Source: CAVVDY01 sp963815775 (GTDB lineage: Bacteria; Acidobacteriota; Terriglobia; Terriglobales; Acidobacteriaceae). Taken from it: 64,000 nt of DNA. Shown here piece after piece: positions 9,311 to 17,411 of the stretch. Positions within the stretch are counted from its first letter, which is position 1, and every line of letters begins with the position of its first letter. The translations under genes and the position numbers were made by a program. Where the stretch lies: positions 1-64,000 of the forward strand of contig CAWFIB010000015.1 in NCBI GenBank assembly GCA_963815775.1. The letters run 5' to 3'. The notes under the pieces were generated by a model, which saw nothing but the letters and a program-made list of their open reading frames with translations, did not search any database and had not been told where the DNA came from.

Positions 9311-10219
9311 TTGTCCGGTTCTCCCGCCGCTCGGCTCACCATACCCCTATACAGTGTCCCCAACACGTTTGCTGAAGTCGATTCGATTGGGACCGGCATT
9401 CGATGCACCATCGGTCTCAAAGCGCTGGCACCAGGTTATCGACTGGCCACAGATAGCCTGATCATCGACGACGCGGGAAGAACGTTTTCTTACAACCGGC
9501 GCACCTGGGCGTGCTCCCTCTACCGCACGGAAGCGGGCCGCGCTCACTGGGCCTTACGGCCCGGAGTTCCCCTTGGTCGAGGATGTCGATTTTTTTCTCC
9601 GGCTTCGACACTGCCAGCGCTCGAGGGCAAGCGCCTGGTGCTGGTCACCGTGCATCGACGCGAGGTTTTCGGAGAAGCGATACGGGAAATGTTCTATGCA
9701 TTGCGGGACTTGGCTGGTGCTGTACCCGACGTGCTGATTCTCTTCCCGGTTCACTTGAACCCACGTGTGCGGAACCCGGCGCAGGAAATTCTGGGGAGCT
9801 CGGCGAACATCGTGTTAACGGAGCCGCTCGATTACTTCAGTTTTGTACATGCAATGTCGCGCGCTCACTTGATCCTGACAGATTCGGGCGGCATTCAAGA
9901 GGAAGCCCCTACGCTTGGTGTACCCGTACTTGTGCTGCGGAACCAGACGGAGCGTCCGGAAGGATTAGCAACTGGCATAGTCCAGTTGGCGGGTACCGAC
10001 CGGCGCGCGATCGTCGAACATGCGGTCCGAGTACTCACCGCGCCCGCAACAGCGAAACACACAAACCGAACAAATCCATATGGAGATGGAAAAGCCAGCG
10101 CTCGCATCGTAAAAGAGGTACTTCGCTTCCTTAAACTGCCAGATCATGGCGTTTACGACGGAATCGGCGAGTTCCGCCCAGACTTGAGATTCGCAACGAC
10201 CGCGACACACGCGGATTGA
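9311..10219 (+). pseudogene. UDP-N-acetylglucosamine 2-epimerase remnant, N-terminal half missing
   Basis: From about 9620 to the stop the frame encodes a near-perfect C-terminal half of a WecB-type non-hydrolysing UDP-GlcNAc 2-epimerase: LVLVTVHRREVFGEAI, LFPVHLNPRVRNP, ILTDSGGIQEEAPTLGVPV and LRNQTERPEG are all family signatures around the UDP site. The full enzyme has about 370 residues; roughly the first 190, including the first Rossmann half, are absent. The 9311-9619 stretch is open but shows no WecB-like sequence, so it is either unrelated DNA joined to the gene or scrambled coding sequence. In this state it cannot make UDP-ManNAc. It is followed directly by a second truncated gene tail, which suggests deletion events. 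Confidence 0.75.
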
Positions 10220-10261
10220 ATCCTTAGAGTTAGAGAAAGGCGGCGCGTAGCCCGTTCGCGC

Positions 10262-10420
10262 TGGGAGGGAAAGCTGGGACGCCCGCTGCGATTTCTGATT
10301 TATTGGTGCGGTGGTCTCACCCTAACCATAGCTCTGGCAAGCGCCTCCTATCGCTGGCTGGAATCTCCGTTTCTGCGTCTCAAGGACCGATTCGCAGTTG
10401 TGCATTCCCGGCCAGTTTAG
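10262..10420 (+). pseudogene. Acyltransferase 3 (OafA/YrhL-like) C-terminal remnant
   Basis: Reading frame 2 here gives LRFLIYWCGGLTLTIALAS, SYRWLESPFLRLKDRF and then a stop at 10418-10420. This is the last transmembrane helix plus the SYrylErPfl tail that closes acyltransferase-3 family membrane proteins, which O-acetylate surface sugars. No start codon or N-terminal region (about 300 residues with the catalytic RHhhA motif) is present upstream; that space is taken by the epimerase remnant. It is too short for normal gene finding. The assignment rests on the tail motif alone but is quite specific. Confidence 0.55.
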
Positions 10421-10474
10421 CTCTGAAATCCGAATCCAGTTCATGAAGGTCGAGACCCAGAAACCGGATACTGC

Positions 10475-10487
10475 TAGCACTTTAGTG
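10475..10487. promoter_or_regulatory. 13-base inverted-repeat motif, copy 1 (upstream of tyrosine kinase)
   Basis: TAGCACTTTAGTG, with arms GCACT and AGTGC separated by TT. In this copy the symmetry extends through CCTA. The identical 13-mer recurs at 13637-13649 before the dehydratase gene. It lies about 230 bp before the kinase start, in a non-coding stretch. Its binding protein is unknown; a shared operator for polysaccharide genes is inferred. Confidence 0.45.
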
Positions 10488-10713
10488 CCTATTTGTTGGG
10501 GCACCGAGGGGGCAATAATCCACCAAAAAGGGTAGCATTGTCGAGCTACTTTCGATTAATCTTAAGTCTCTTAGTCGCTTAGGATTCAGCCTCAGAGAGC
10601 TTCGCGCCTCTGGTTATCCTCAAAAAGATGCCCAATCTGAATTTCAGTTTCATCGAGGCTCCGGAGATCCGGTTTCGCCGTTGGGCCGCTTGTAAGGCAC
10701 AGGTGCAACAGGT

Positions 10714-13068
10714 ATGAACATGAACTCCAGTCGCTTGCTTGGAGGTGGTGCTGGGCTTGTCCCTTCCGGGGACTCGATTGCCTCTCAGGATTTCCAGGAT
10801 TCGTACGGATTCGCTGGACGGGAGCGGACACTGGGTGACTATTGGCGTGTTCTGCGAAAACGGAAGTGGACTCTCATTGTGTCGCTAGTTGTAGTGACGG
10901 CCGCTGCGGCCTTAATTTCTCTTCGCATGACCCCCATCTATGACGCCGTCGCACGTGTCTCGATATTGAGCCAGGCGCCCGACATTCTCAACTTCAAAGA
11001 TAATCAACAATCCAGCGAGTCCATTGACCAGGGGTCGTCAATCGGCACCCAAGTAAACATTCTGCAGTCAAATACCCTCGCCCTGCTGGTAATCCGCAAC
11101 CTGGGACTCAACAACCGTACCGAGTTTGCTGGAAAGGAGCGGTCAACCACTACCGGAGGTATACCTGTATCTGGATCATCTGCCCAGACTTTGGAGCGTG
11201 AAGATCAACTGATCCGCGTATTTCATTCCAACCTGAAGGTGCTCCCGGTTCCGAACACCGCGATCATTGAGATCAAGTATTCGAGCCCAGACCCTAGGCT
11301 GTCAGCGGAGGTCGCCAACTCTGTTGCCAATACGTTCATTGAACAGAACATCAAGGCTAGGTTCGACAGCACCATGCAAGCTGCCGATTGGCTCTCCAAG
11401 CAATTGGCCGACTTGCAAATAACAGTGGAAACTTCGCAGGCCCGGTTGGTTGACTACCAGAAGGCACATGGAATCGTTGGCACCGATGACAAGCAGAACT
11501 TGACCTTCGAAAAGCTGAACGAGCTCGGTAAACAGTTAACCCAAGCGCAGGCAGACCGCATTCAAAAGGAGTCGTTGTACCAGATCGCAAAGGGCACCAA
11601 CCCAGATGCCCTTGCCAGCGTTTTGCAAGATCCCGCTCTGGCCAGCCTGCGCCAGCAGCAGACGCAATTGCAAACCCAGTACGCCCAGGTGAGAACACAG
11701 TTTGGCTCAGAGTACCCGAAGGCCCTTGAAATTCAGAATCAACTCAATGAGATCAACAAGGCATACCAAGAAGAACTGCAAAGCGGCGTACTCAGAGTGC
11801 AAAACGACTATTACACAGCAGTAAAGCGTGAGCAGATGCTGAAAGCGGCCCTGGATGAGCAAACGGCCGTCGCAAACCAGCTCGATGAGAATGCCATTGA
11901 ATACAGGATCCTAAAGCAAGAGGCCGATTCCAATCGGCAGCTTTATGATGGACTGCTGGAAAAGCTCAAGGAAGCCAGCCTGGCAGCGGGTCTGAACTCG
12001 AGCAACATCCGTATTGTGGACAAGGCTCGGATTCCCCTGGTTCCTGCACGGCCAAACGTGCCGCGTAACATGCTCTTCGCAGCTCTACTGGGGTTATTCG
12101 GCGGAGTCGTCGTGGCGTTCGCGCTGGAGGCAGTAGACACCACGGTGCGCACGCCCGAGCAGGCCCAGGGGTTAGGTCTGCCTGTAATGGCAGCCATTCC
12201 TCTGAAAGTTAATATAAGTGCGGCGAAAGACCCAGGCGTGGGCGCGCGCCTTCTATTGGCGCCACGTGCCGCCAGTGCACGCCCAGCGGCGCTTGTGGCT
12301 TTCCTTGATCCGCAGTCGGAGATCTCAGAAGCCTACCGAACACTGCGTACATCGATCTTGCTGTCGAGTGCTGGGCGTCCGCCGCAAGTTGTCCTTTTCA
12401 CCAGTGCCCTGCCTCAGGAGGGCAAGACCATGACCAGTGTCAACATTGCTTTTGTCATGGCGAAACAGGGAAAACGCGTACTGCTCGTCGACGCCGACTT
12501 GCGCAGGCCCAGCCTACATAAGATTTTTGAACTGCGGCCGGAAGTGGGTCTTTCTAATGTTCTAAGCGGCGGAGCCAAGTGGAAGGACGCCGTTCAGCCC
12601 ACGATGGATGCGGGCCTTTCCCTCCTACCTTCGGGACCGCTGCCGCCACACCCGTCCGAATTACTCGGTTCCACCGCGATGCAGGATCTGATCGGTGAAT
12701 GGCGGAAAGAGTATGATCACATCCTCTTCGACTCGCCTCCGCTGCTGTCGGTTACCGATGCCGTTCTGTTAGCGGTGCAGGCGGATATGGTAACTCTCGT
12801 GGTTCGTTCCGGTCAGACAACGATGGGAGCCGTCCGTTGCGCTCGTGACCTGCTGCTGCAATTGAAGGTACCACTGCGAGGCATCGTGCTGAATGCCGTT
12901 GATATTCAGTCGCCTGATCACTACTACTACTATTACTCAGGTTCGAAGTACCGCGGGTACTACACCGATAAGGATGCTCCTAAGCTGAAGGAAGGCCGAA
13001 ACGGCAATGCCCAAAGCACCGATAACGACGAACAGCAAAAGCCGAGTGCCACTAATTCCCAAGTCTGA
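10714..13068 (+). CDS. Polysaccharide co-polymerase and BY-type tyrosine autokinase (Wzc-like)
   Basis: Inner-membrane protein of 784 residues that controls chain length and export of exopolysaccharide and autophosphorylates on tyrosines. The Wzz domain starts near residue 40, with the first membrane helix (WTLIVSLVVVTAAAALISL). A long periplasmic coiled-coil region and a second helix (MLFAALLGLFGGVVVAFAL) precede the cytoplasmic kinase. Kinase motifs are Walker A SALPQEGKTMTS (around 564-575), A-prime VDADLRRP (592-599) and Walker B ILFDSPP (670-676). The C-terminal tyrosine cluster HYYYYY begins at 737, with more Tyr downstream, and is the autophosphorylation tail. Complete fused form. Its likely phosphatase is the CapC homologue at 19721. 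The upstream leader carries a 13-base repeat shared with the dehydratase gene. Confidence 0.92.
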   Translation: MNMNSSRLLGGGAGLVPSGDSIASQDFQDSYGFAGRERTLGDYWRVLRKRKWTLIVSLVVVTAAAALISLRMTPIYDAVARVSILSQAPDILNFKDNQQSSESIDQGSSIGTQVNILQSNTLALLVIRNLGLNNRTEFAGKERSTTTGGIPVSGSSAQTLEREDQLIRVFHSNLKVLPVPNTAIIEIKYSSPDPRLSAEVANSVANTFIEQNIKARFDSTMQAADWLSKQLADLQITVETSQARLVDYQKAHGIVGTDDKQNLTFEKLNELGKQLTQAQADRIQKESLYQIAKGTNPDALASVLQDPALASLRQQQTQLQTQYAQVRTQFGSEYPKALEIQNQLNEINKAYQEELQSGVLRVQNDYYTAVKREQMLKAALDEQTAVANQLDENAIEYRILKQEADSNRQLYDGLLEKLKEASLAAGLNSSNIRIVDKARIPLVPARPNVPRNMLFAALLGLFGGVVVAFALEAVDTTVRTPEQAQGLGLPVMAAIPLKVNISAAKDPGVGARLLLAPRAASARPAALVAFLDPQSEISEAYRTLRTSILLSSAGRPPQVVLFTSALPQEGKTMTSVNIAFVMAKQGKRVLLVDADLRRPSLHKIFELRPEVGLSNVLSGGAKWKDAVQPTMDAGLSLLPSGPLPPHPSELLGSTAMQDLIGEWRKEYDHILFDSPPLLSVTDAVLLAVQADMVTLVVRSGQTTMGAVRCARDLLLQLKVPLRGIVLNAVDIQSPDHYYYYYSGSKYRGYYTDKDAPKLKEGRNGNAQSTDNDEQQKPSATNSQV

Positions 13069-13089
13069 CGCAGGAGAGTCTGGGGATCG

Positions 13090-13605
13090 CCATCGCATCA
13101 GCACAACGCAGAAGGACAGAAGTCGCGCTTGCCTTGGGATGCGTCGCGGCTGCTGTGATCTATGGCTGGTTGCTGTGCGAGAGTACCAGGCATCTCGGGG
13201 CTTTCCTCCAGTCTCGACGTGGTCTCTCTGGAGCGCGCCATCGCGCTGGAACATCGAGATGCAGCCAACCAGGATTTGCTCTGTAGGTACCTGCTATTCG
13301 ATCGACAAGAGGCGGGTGCGGCAGTTCCGCGTTGCAAACATGCGACCGAGTTGAAACCCCTTCCAGTCTGCATACTGGCTGCATCTTGCACCGGCATACT
13401 ACAGGACCGGGGTAAAACATGAACAGCAAGATGGGATACTTAAGACCATTTCGGTTGATCCGACGACGCCGGATGTGGCATGGGAAGCTGCCAATGCTTT
13501 TTCCTGCTTCGTGCTGCGAGAGGGATCGGCGCCTTTAATCCAGCGGCATCGAGTTGATCGAGGTCGGGCAGTATTACATGCGAGGCAACATACCGACTTG
13601 TAGCT
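13090..13605 (+). pseudogene. Remnant of a membrane-anchored TPR protein of the polysaccharide locus
   Basis: Protein-like sequence survives in three successive frames. Frame 3 has a membrane anchor, ALALGCVAAAVIYGWLLCES. Frame 1, from about 13225, reads LERAIALEHRDAANQDLLC and RYLLFDRQEAGAAV. Frame 2, from 13370, reads AYWLHLAPAYYRTG followed by DPTTPDVAWEAANAF. These match the anchor and TPR-like repeats (helical pairs with A-L-x-P and yWLxLA patterns) of a protein usually found just after the tyrosine kinase in acidobacterial exopolysaccharide loci; that recollection is from family knowledge and was not checked. The shifts here are net plus one, and a further break follows near 13560. Clearly dead, unlike genes with a single shift. 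Confidence 0.5.
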
Positions 13606-13636
13606 GGCACCTAGGAATTGGTGAGTGCTGCATCTA

Positions 13637-13649
13637 TAGCACTTTAGTG
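13637..13649. promoter_or_regulatory. 13-base inverted-repeat motif, copy 2 (upstream of dehydratase)
   Basis: Second exact copy of TAGCACTTTAGTG, about 120 bp before the dehydratase start and just after the dead TPR gene. The flanks differ from copy 1 (ACAAAAAG follows), so the 13-mer itself is what is conserved. Confidence 0.45.
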
Positions 13650-13767
13650 ACAAAAAGAATTGCGGAATTTTTACCTTGAAAGTGCCGGCTCTCTGCCCTA
13701 CGATGGAACCTCTAGTCATTGCTCGGTGAGGATAGTAAGAACTCCTCGGAATTGGGGATCGACTAAA

Positions 13768-15765
13768 GTGCAAGCTCGGGTCGGCTCAAAGTCAAACAGG
13801 TCCGTTCTAAGTAGCGTTGGCTGGGTGGTCGAGCGCCTGCCGCGCTTTCTTTTTCGACGCAGGTTCCAAATTCTCGTCGATGCCGTTTTGTCGACGCTGG
13901 CGATTTGGTTCGCTTATCAGCTTCGATTCGATTTCAATGTGCCCAACCAACACCGCGTTGTGATGTGGACTTGGGCGCTCCTGCTGTTCTTCCTTCGTCC
14001 GCTCTGTCTATTGGGGATGGGGGGCTATCGCGGCACGTGGCGGTATTTCAACTTCAACGACGCTCGGGCATTCACTCTTGGGGCCTTACCCGCAACCGCG
14101 CTGATGCTGTCAATGCGCATAGGGTCGCCAGCGATCTTCGGAATCAAGGTTCCGTTAATTGTGATTGTCGTCGATTGCACGTGCTTCCTCTTCTTGGGCT
14201 TGGGCGTACGCGGCCTGCGGCGGGTTCTTTACGAGGAATCCCTAAGGGAGGGCGCCTGCAAACGGACTTTGCTGGTTGGAACCGAAGAGGGGCTGGCCTC
14301 GGGATTGCGGCAGATCAACCTGCACCCTGAAGTACGCATTACAGGGCTGCTGACAGCGGGTGGAAACCTGAAAGGCTCCCGGATTAGTGGTTTTGCCGTC
14401 ATTGGCACGCCGGACGAACTGGATAAACACCTGGCATCTGGAGAAGTAGATCTGGTATTGATCGCAGACAGTGATGTTGACTCCATGGGCAAAACCGTGG
14501 CCGATTGCATGGAGTTCGGCGTTGAGGTCAGGTTGTTGCCCTCAGCGAAAAAGATTATTAGCGGCGATGTCCGGATATCAACCACTCCCTCGCCAGAGCT
14601 CGTTTTGGCCCACAGCAAAGAGGCAACATTTGCGCCTCATCCGCTGGTCGTGGAAGCTTTCTGTGGGCGCTGCGTCCTCATTACTGGGGCTGGCGGTTCG
14701 ATCGGCTCTGAACTGAGCAGACAAGTGTCACGCCTTCCGGTAAGCAAAGTGCTGCTGCTCGACCAGGACGAGAACGCCATGTTCTTCATCCAGACAGAGC
14801 TGTCGCGCAGCGCTCCATCGACAGTTCTCGTGCCGGTGGTCGCAGACATTCGGAACCAGGATCGTCTTCGGGCGATCTTCGCGAAGTATCGTCCGCAGGT
14901 CGTACTCCACGCTGCCGCCTATAAGCACGTTCCCGTGATGGAGCACAACTGCTCCGAGGCCGTTCTCAACAATGTCATCGGCACGCAAAATGTTGCCGAG
15001 GTAGCGATCGAGTTCGAAGCCGAACGATTCCTTATGATCTCGACCGACAAGGCGGTCAATCCCGTAAGCATTATGGGCGCGACCAAGCGAGTTGCCGAGC
15101 TGTTGGTTCAGGATCTGGCCCGCCGCGAAAATGGTCACCCCAATCACACCCGCTGCACCTGCGTGCGTTTCGGCAACGTCGCCGGCAGCAACGGAAGCGT
15201 AATCCCCATCTTCCTGAAACAGATTGCCGCGGGCGATCCGATCACCATCACTCACGAGGAAATGACTCGCTACTTCATGACCATCCCTGAAGCGGTACAG
15301 CTGGTCTTGCAAGCCGCGGCGATCGGCTCGACCGGCGAAATCTACATGCTGGATATGGGCGATCCGGTGAAGATCAAAGACCTGGCTTGCCGGCTCATTC
15401 GGATGTCAGGGCTCCGGCCGGAACTCGATATCCCGATTCGCATCACGGGCCTGCGCCCGGGCGAGAAACTGCACGAGAAACTTTGGGGAGATTCTGCCAA
15501 GATTACACCCACGGCTTTTCCTCGGGTCTTGACCGCTCAGCCCTCCCCGCCGCCGTCTGATTTTTCCGATCATCTTTCCAACCTTTTGCAGGTCGCGCTC
15601 ACGCGCGATGACGAATTGGCGCGTCAGACGCTCATGCACATGCCGCTCGAATTCGGCGTCCTTCCCACGGTAGCGAAGACTGACAGATCATGGCGTCTGG
15701 ATCGACGTGTCAGTAGCCTCGGCGACGAAGCTGGATCTCTCGCCGGCAGCACCGCCACCGCTTGA
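13768..15765 (+). CDS. Membrane-bound nucleotide-sugar 4,6-dehydratase (CapD/WbpM/PglF type)
   Basis: Likely UDP-GlcNAc (or UDP-GalNAc) 4,6-dehydratase, the first step towards 6-deoxy amino sugars such as bacillosamine, QuiNAc or FucNAc. The 665-residue protein has about four N-terminal membrane helices, an inactive Rossmann domain (KRTLLVGTEEG) and the catalytic SDR domain. NAD binding is GAGGSIGSE at 307-315. The catalytic TDK is at 426-428, with Met436 in place of the usual Tyr and K440 in MGATKR, the pattern known for PglF. The open frame reaches back to a TTG at 13660, but GTG at 13768, with GGGG upstream, gives a more typical N-terminus; the start is uncertain. It overlaps or abuts the YdcF-like gene. 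Confidence 0.88.
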   Translation: MQARVGSKSNRSVLSSVGWVVERLPRFLFRRRFQILVDAVLSTLAIWFAYQLRFDFNVPNQHRVVMWTWALLLFFLRPLCLLGMGGYRGTWRYFNFNDARAFTLGALPATALMLSMRIGSPAIFGIKVPLIVIVVDCTCFLFLGLGVRGLRRVLYEESLREGACKRTLLVGTEEGLASGLRQINLHPEVRITGLLTAGGNLKGSRISGFAVIGTPDELDKHLASGEVDLVLIADSDVDSMGKTVADCMEFGVEVRLLPSAKKIISGDVRISTTPSPELVLAHSKEATFAPHPLVVEAFCGRCVLITGAGGSIGSELSRQVSRLPVSKVLLLDQDENAMFFIQTELSRSAPSTVLVPVVADIRNQDRLRAIFAKYRPQVVLHAAAYKHVPVMEHNCSEAVLNNVIGTQNVAEVAIEFEAERFLMISTDKAVNPVSIMGATKRVAELLVQDLARRENGHPNHTRCTCVRFGNVAGSNGSVIPIFLKQIAAGDPITITHEEMTRYFMTIPEAVQLVLQAAAIGSTGEIYMLDMGDPVKIKDLACRLIRMSGLRPELDIPIRITGLRPGEKLHEKLWGDSAKITPTAFPRVLTAQPSPPPSDFSDHLSNLLQVALTRDDELARQTLMHMPLEFGVLPTVAKTDRSWRLDRRVSSLGDEAGSLAGSTATA

Positions 15766-15800
15766 CCGTTCACTCATCTAAGTCCTGCTCTCGAGTCGTC

Positions 15801-16391
15801 ATGCGGTTCATCGGCACCGCTACTATTCTGGGGGCGCTGGCTATCTTAGGTGCAATCGGGGCCGTCTTGCTCGCTCGATTGCTGGTGGTCAACGCGCCGC
15901 AACGCTCGGATGTCATCCTCGTGTTGGCAGGCGATCGGGGCGACTGGCGCTACCAAGAGGGCCTCGACCTACTGCACGAAGGGTACGCTCACTACATCGT
16001 CCTGGATGCCGATGCCGCCTACAAGAAGTACGGGGAATCCTGGGTCGAACTGGCTACCGAGTTCGTGAATCGAACTGCCCCCGGTTACTCTTCCGTTTGT
16101 CCGATCACCGGAGACTCCACCGATATCGAAGCGCGCGAGGCCGCACCCTGCCTTGCTCGCCTGAATCCCCACTCTGTACTGCTCGTCACCTCGGACTTCC
16201 ATACTCGCCGGGCGCTCTCAATATTTCGCAAACGACTGCCGCAATATCACTGGTCTGTCGCCGCTGCCCCGGACCCCGACTTCAGCGATCCCGAGAAATC
16301 GGGCTATCGCGAGCGGGCCAAGATCGCCGTGCAGGAATGGCAGAAGTACGTTTGGTGGAAACTGGTGGAACAGTGGCAGTCGCACCCTTGA
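15801..16391 (+). CDS. YdcF/DUF218-like membrane-anchored protein
   Basis: Protein of 196 residues with one N-terminal membrane helix (TATILGALAILGAIGAVLLA) and a DUF218 domain facing the periplasm. Recognisable elements are SDVILVLAGDRGDWRYQEGL near residue 35 and LLVTSDFHTRRALSIFRKRL, which carries the conserved T/S-D-x-x-H-x-x-R motif. The family (SanA, ElyC, YdcF) is linked to envelope polysaccharide and undecaprenyl-phosphate handling, without a settled reaction. A TTG at 15762 overlapping the previous stop would add 13 residues; the ATG at 15801, placed right before the helix, is preferred though no strong ribosome site is seen. It is probably cotranscribed with the dehydratase. Confidence 0.75.
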   Translation: MRFIGTATILGALAILGAIGAVLLARLLVVNAPQRSDVILVLAGDRGDWRYQEGLDLLHEGYAHYIVLDADAAYKKYGESWVELATEFVNRTAPGYSSVCPITGDSTDIEAREAAPCLARLNPHSVLLVTSDFHTRRALSIFRKRLPQYHWSVAAAPDPDFSDPEKSGYRERAKIAVQEWQKYVWWKLVEQWQSHP

Positions 16392-16654
16392 TCGGCCGAG
16401 TCGGAGACCACCGTGCCCGGCTTCCTCTCGCGTTGCCGTGGCAGAGGACGGCGCGATCAGCTTCCAACTCCTAGACTAAACAGACTCGCGTTTACCCGTC
16501 GGCCCGCAGGGTGACGCTGCTAGTCGCCCAGACTGGCATTCCCGCCTGTCGAGAGAAGTGGCAGGTGACCACGGAGAGCGGCTTTACGTCACTGCAATGG
16601 CAGCCGCGGGCGTGCTAAACCAAATGCAGCCCGATGATACGAGGACAAGGCTTC

Positions 16655-17287
16655 ATGAACGAATCAAAGGAACAGCCGGCCGCCCTGAGGGTTGTCGCGT
16701 TTAATGGCAGCGCCCGGAAAAACGGAAATACCGCGATCCTGCTGCGCTACGTTCTGCACGAACTGGAGAAGGCAGGCATCGCAACCGAACTGGTGGAGAT
16801 GAGCGGAGCGACCATCCATGGCTGTCTTGCGTGCCGTAAGTGTTCGACCAGGAAGGACGGGCGCTGCTCGCAGGCCGATGATATGGGGAACGTCTACATC
16901 GAAAAGATGGCGCAAGCGGACGGCATCCTGCTGGGTTCGCCAACCTATGTGGCCGATGTCTCGCCGGAAATCAAAGCCTTGATGGATCGTGCTTGTCTGG
17001 TCGCAAGGGCGAACGGCGGCATGCTTCGTCGCAAAGTCGGAGCCGCGGTGGTGGCCGTTCGCAGGGCGGGAGCGATTCACGCCTTCGACGCCCTGAATCA
17101 TTTCTTCCTCATCAACGAGATGATTATCCCGGGCTCTTCGTATTGGAATATCGGCATCGGCTGGGAACCCGGCGAGGTCGAGAATGATGCCGAGGGAATC
17201 CGAACGATGAAGGTGCTGGGGCAAAACATGGCCTGGCTGCTGCAGAGCGTGGCTGAGGCAAACATTCAAGAGGCGGTCGGCAACTGA
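16655..17287 (+). CDS. Iron-sulfur flavoprotein-type NAD(P)H-dependent oxidoreductase
   Basis: Flavodoxin-fold protein of 210 residues. The FMN phosphate loop is VVAFNGSARKNGNTAILL near residue 13, and SPTYVADVSPEIKALMDR forms the second flavin-contacting loop. Between them is CLACRKCSTRKDGRC (C57, C60, C63, C71), a C-x2-C-x2-C-x7-C spacing that fits the compact 4Fe-4S motif of Isf proteins, so it should carry both FMN and a cluster and pass electrons to quinone, oxygen species or ferredoxin partners. The start at 16655 follows GAGGACAAGG; a second ATG at 16634 is less well placed. Monocistronic by appearance, convergent with the acyl-CoA dehydrogenase. Confidence 0.82.
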   Translation: MNESKEQPAALRVVAFNGSARKNGNTAILLRYVLHELEKAGIATELVEMSGATIHGCLACRKCSTRKDGRCSQADDMGNVYIEKMAQADGILLGSPTYVADVSPEIKALMDRACLVARANGGMLRRKVGAAVVAVRRAGAIHAFDALNHFFLINEMIIPGSSYWNIGIGWEPGEVENDAEGIRTMKVLGQNMAWLLQSVAEANIQEAVGN

Positions 17288-17411
17288 TACAGCGATCCGG
17301 GCTCCCAAATGGTCGTCTCACCACTCCGACGATCCTCCGCCGCCGTAAGTCATTCTGCCGAGCTTCGCCCCAGCCCCCAGATTGCGAGAATTACAACCCC
17401 CAAGCCAAGTC

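Noticed and set aside
9511..10134. Alternative 207-codon frame over the epimerase remnant
   Set aside because: The overlapping frame has clear WecB motifs; this one is only its plus-one shadow.
16392..16654. Possible further gene remnant before the iron-sulfur flavoprotein
   Set aside because: A stretch ending KWQVTTESGFTSLQWQPRAC looks protein-like, but is too short and matches no family I can name.
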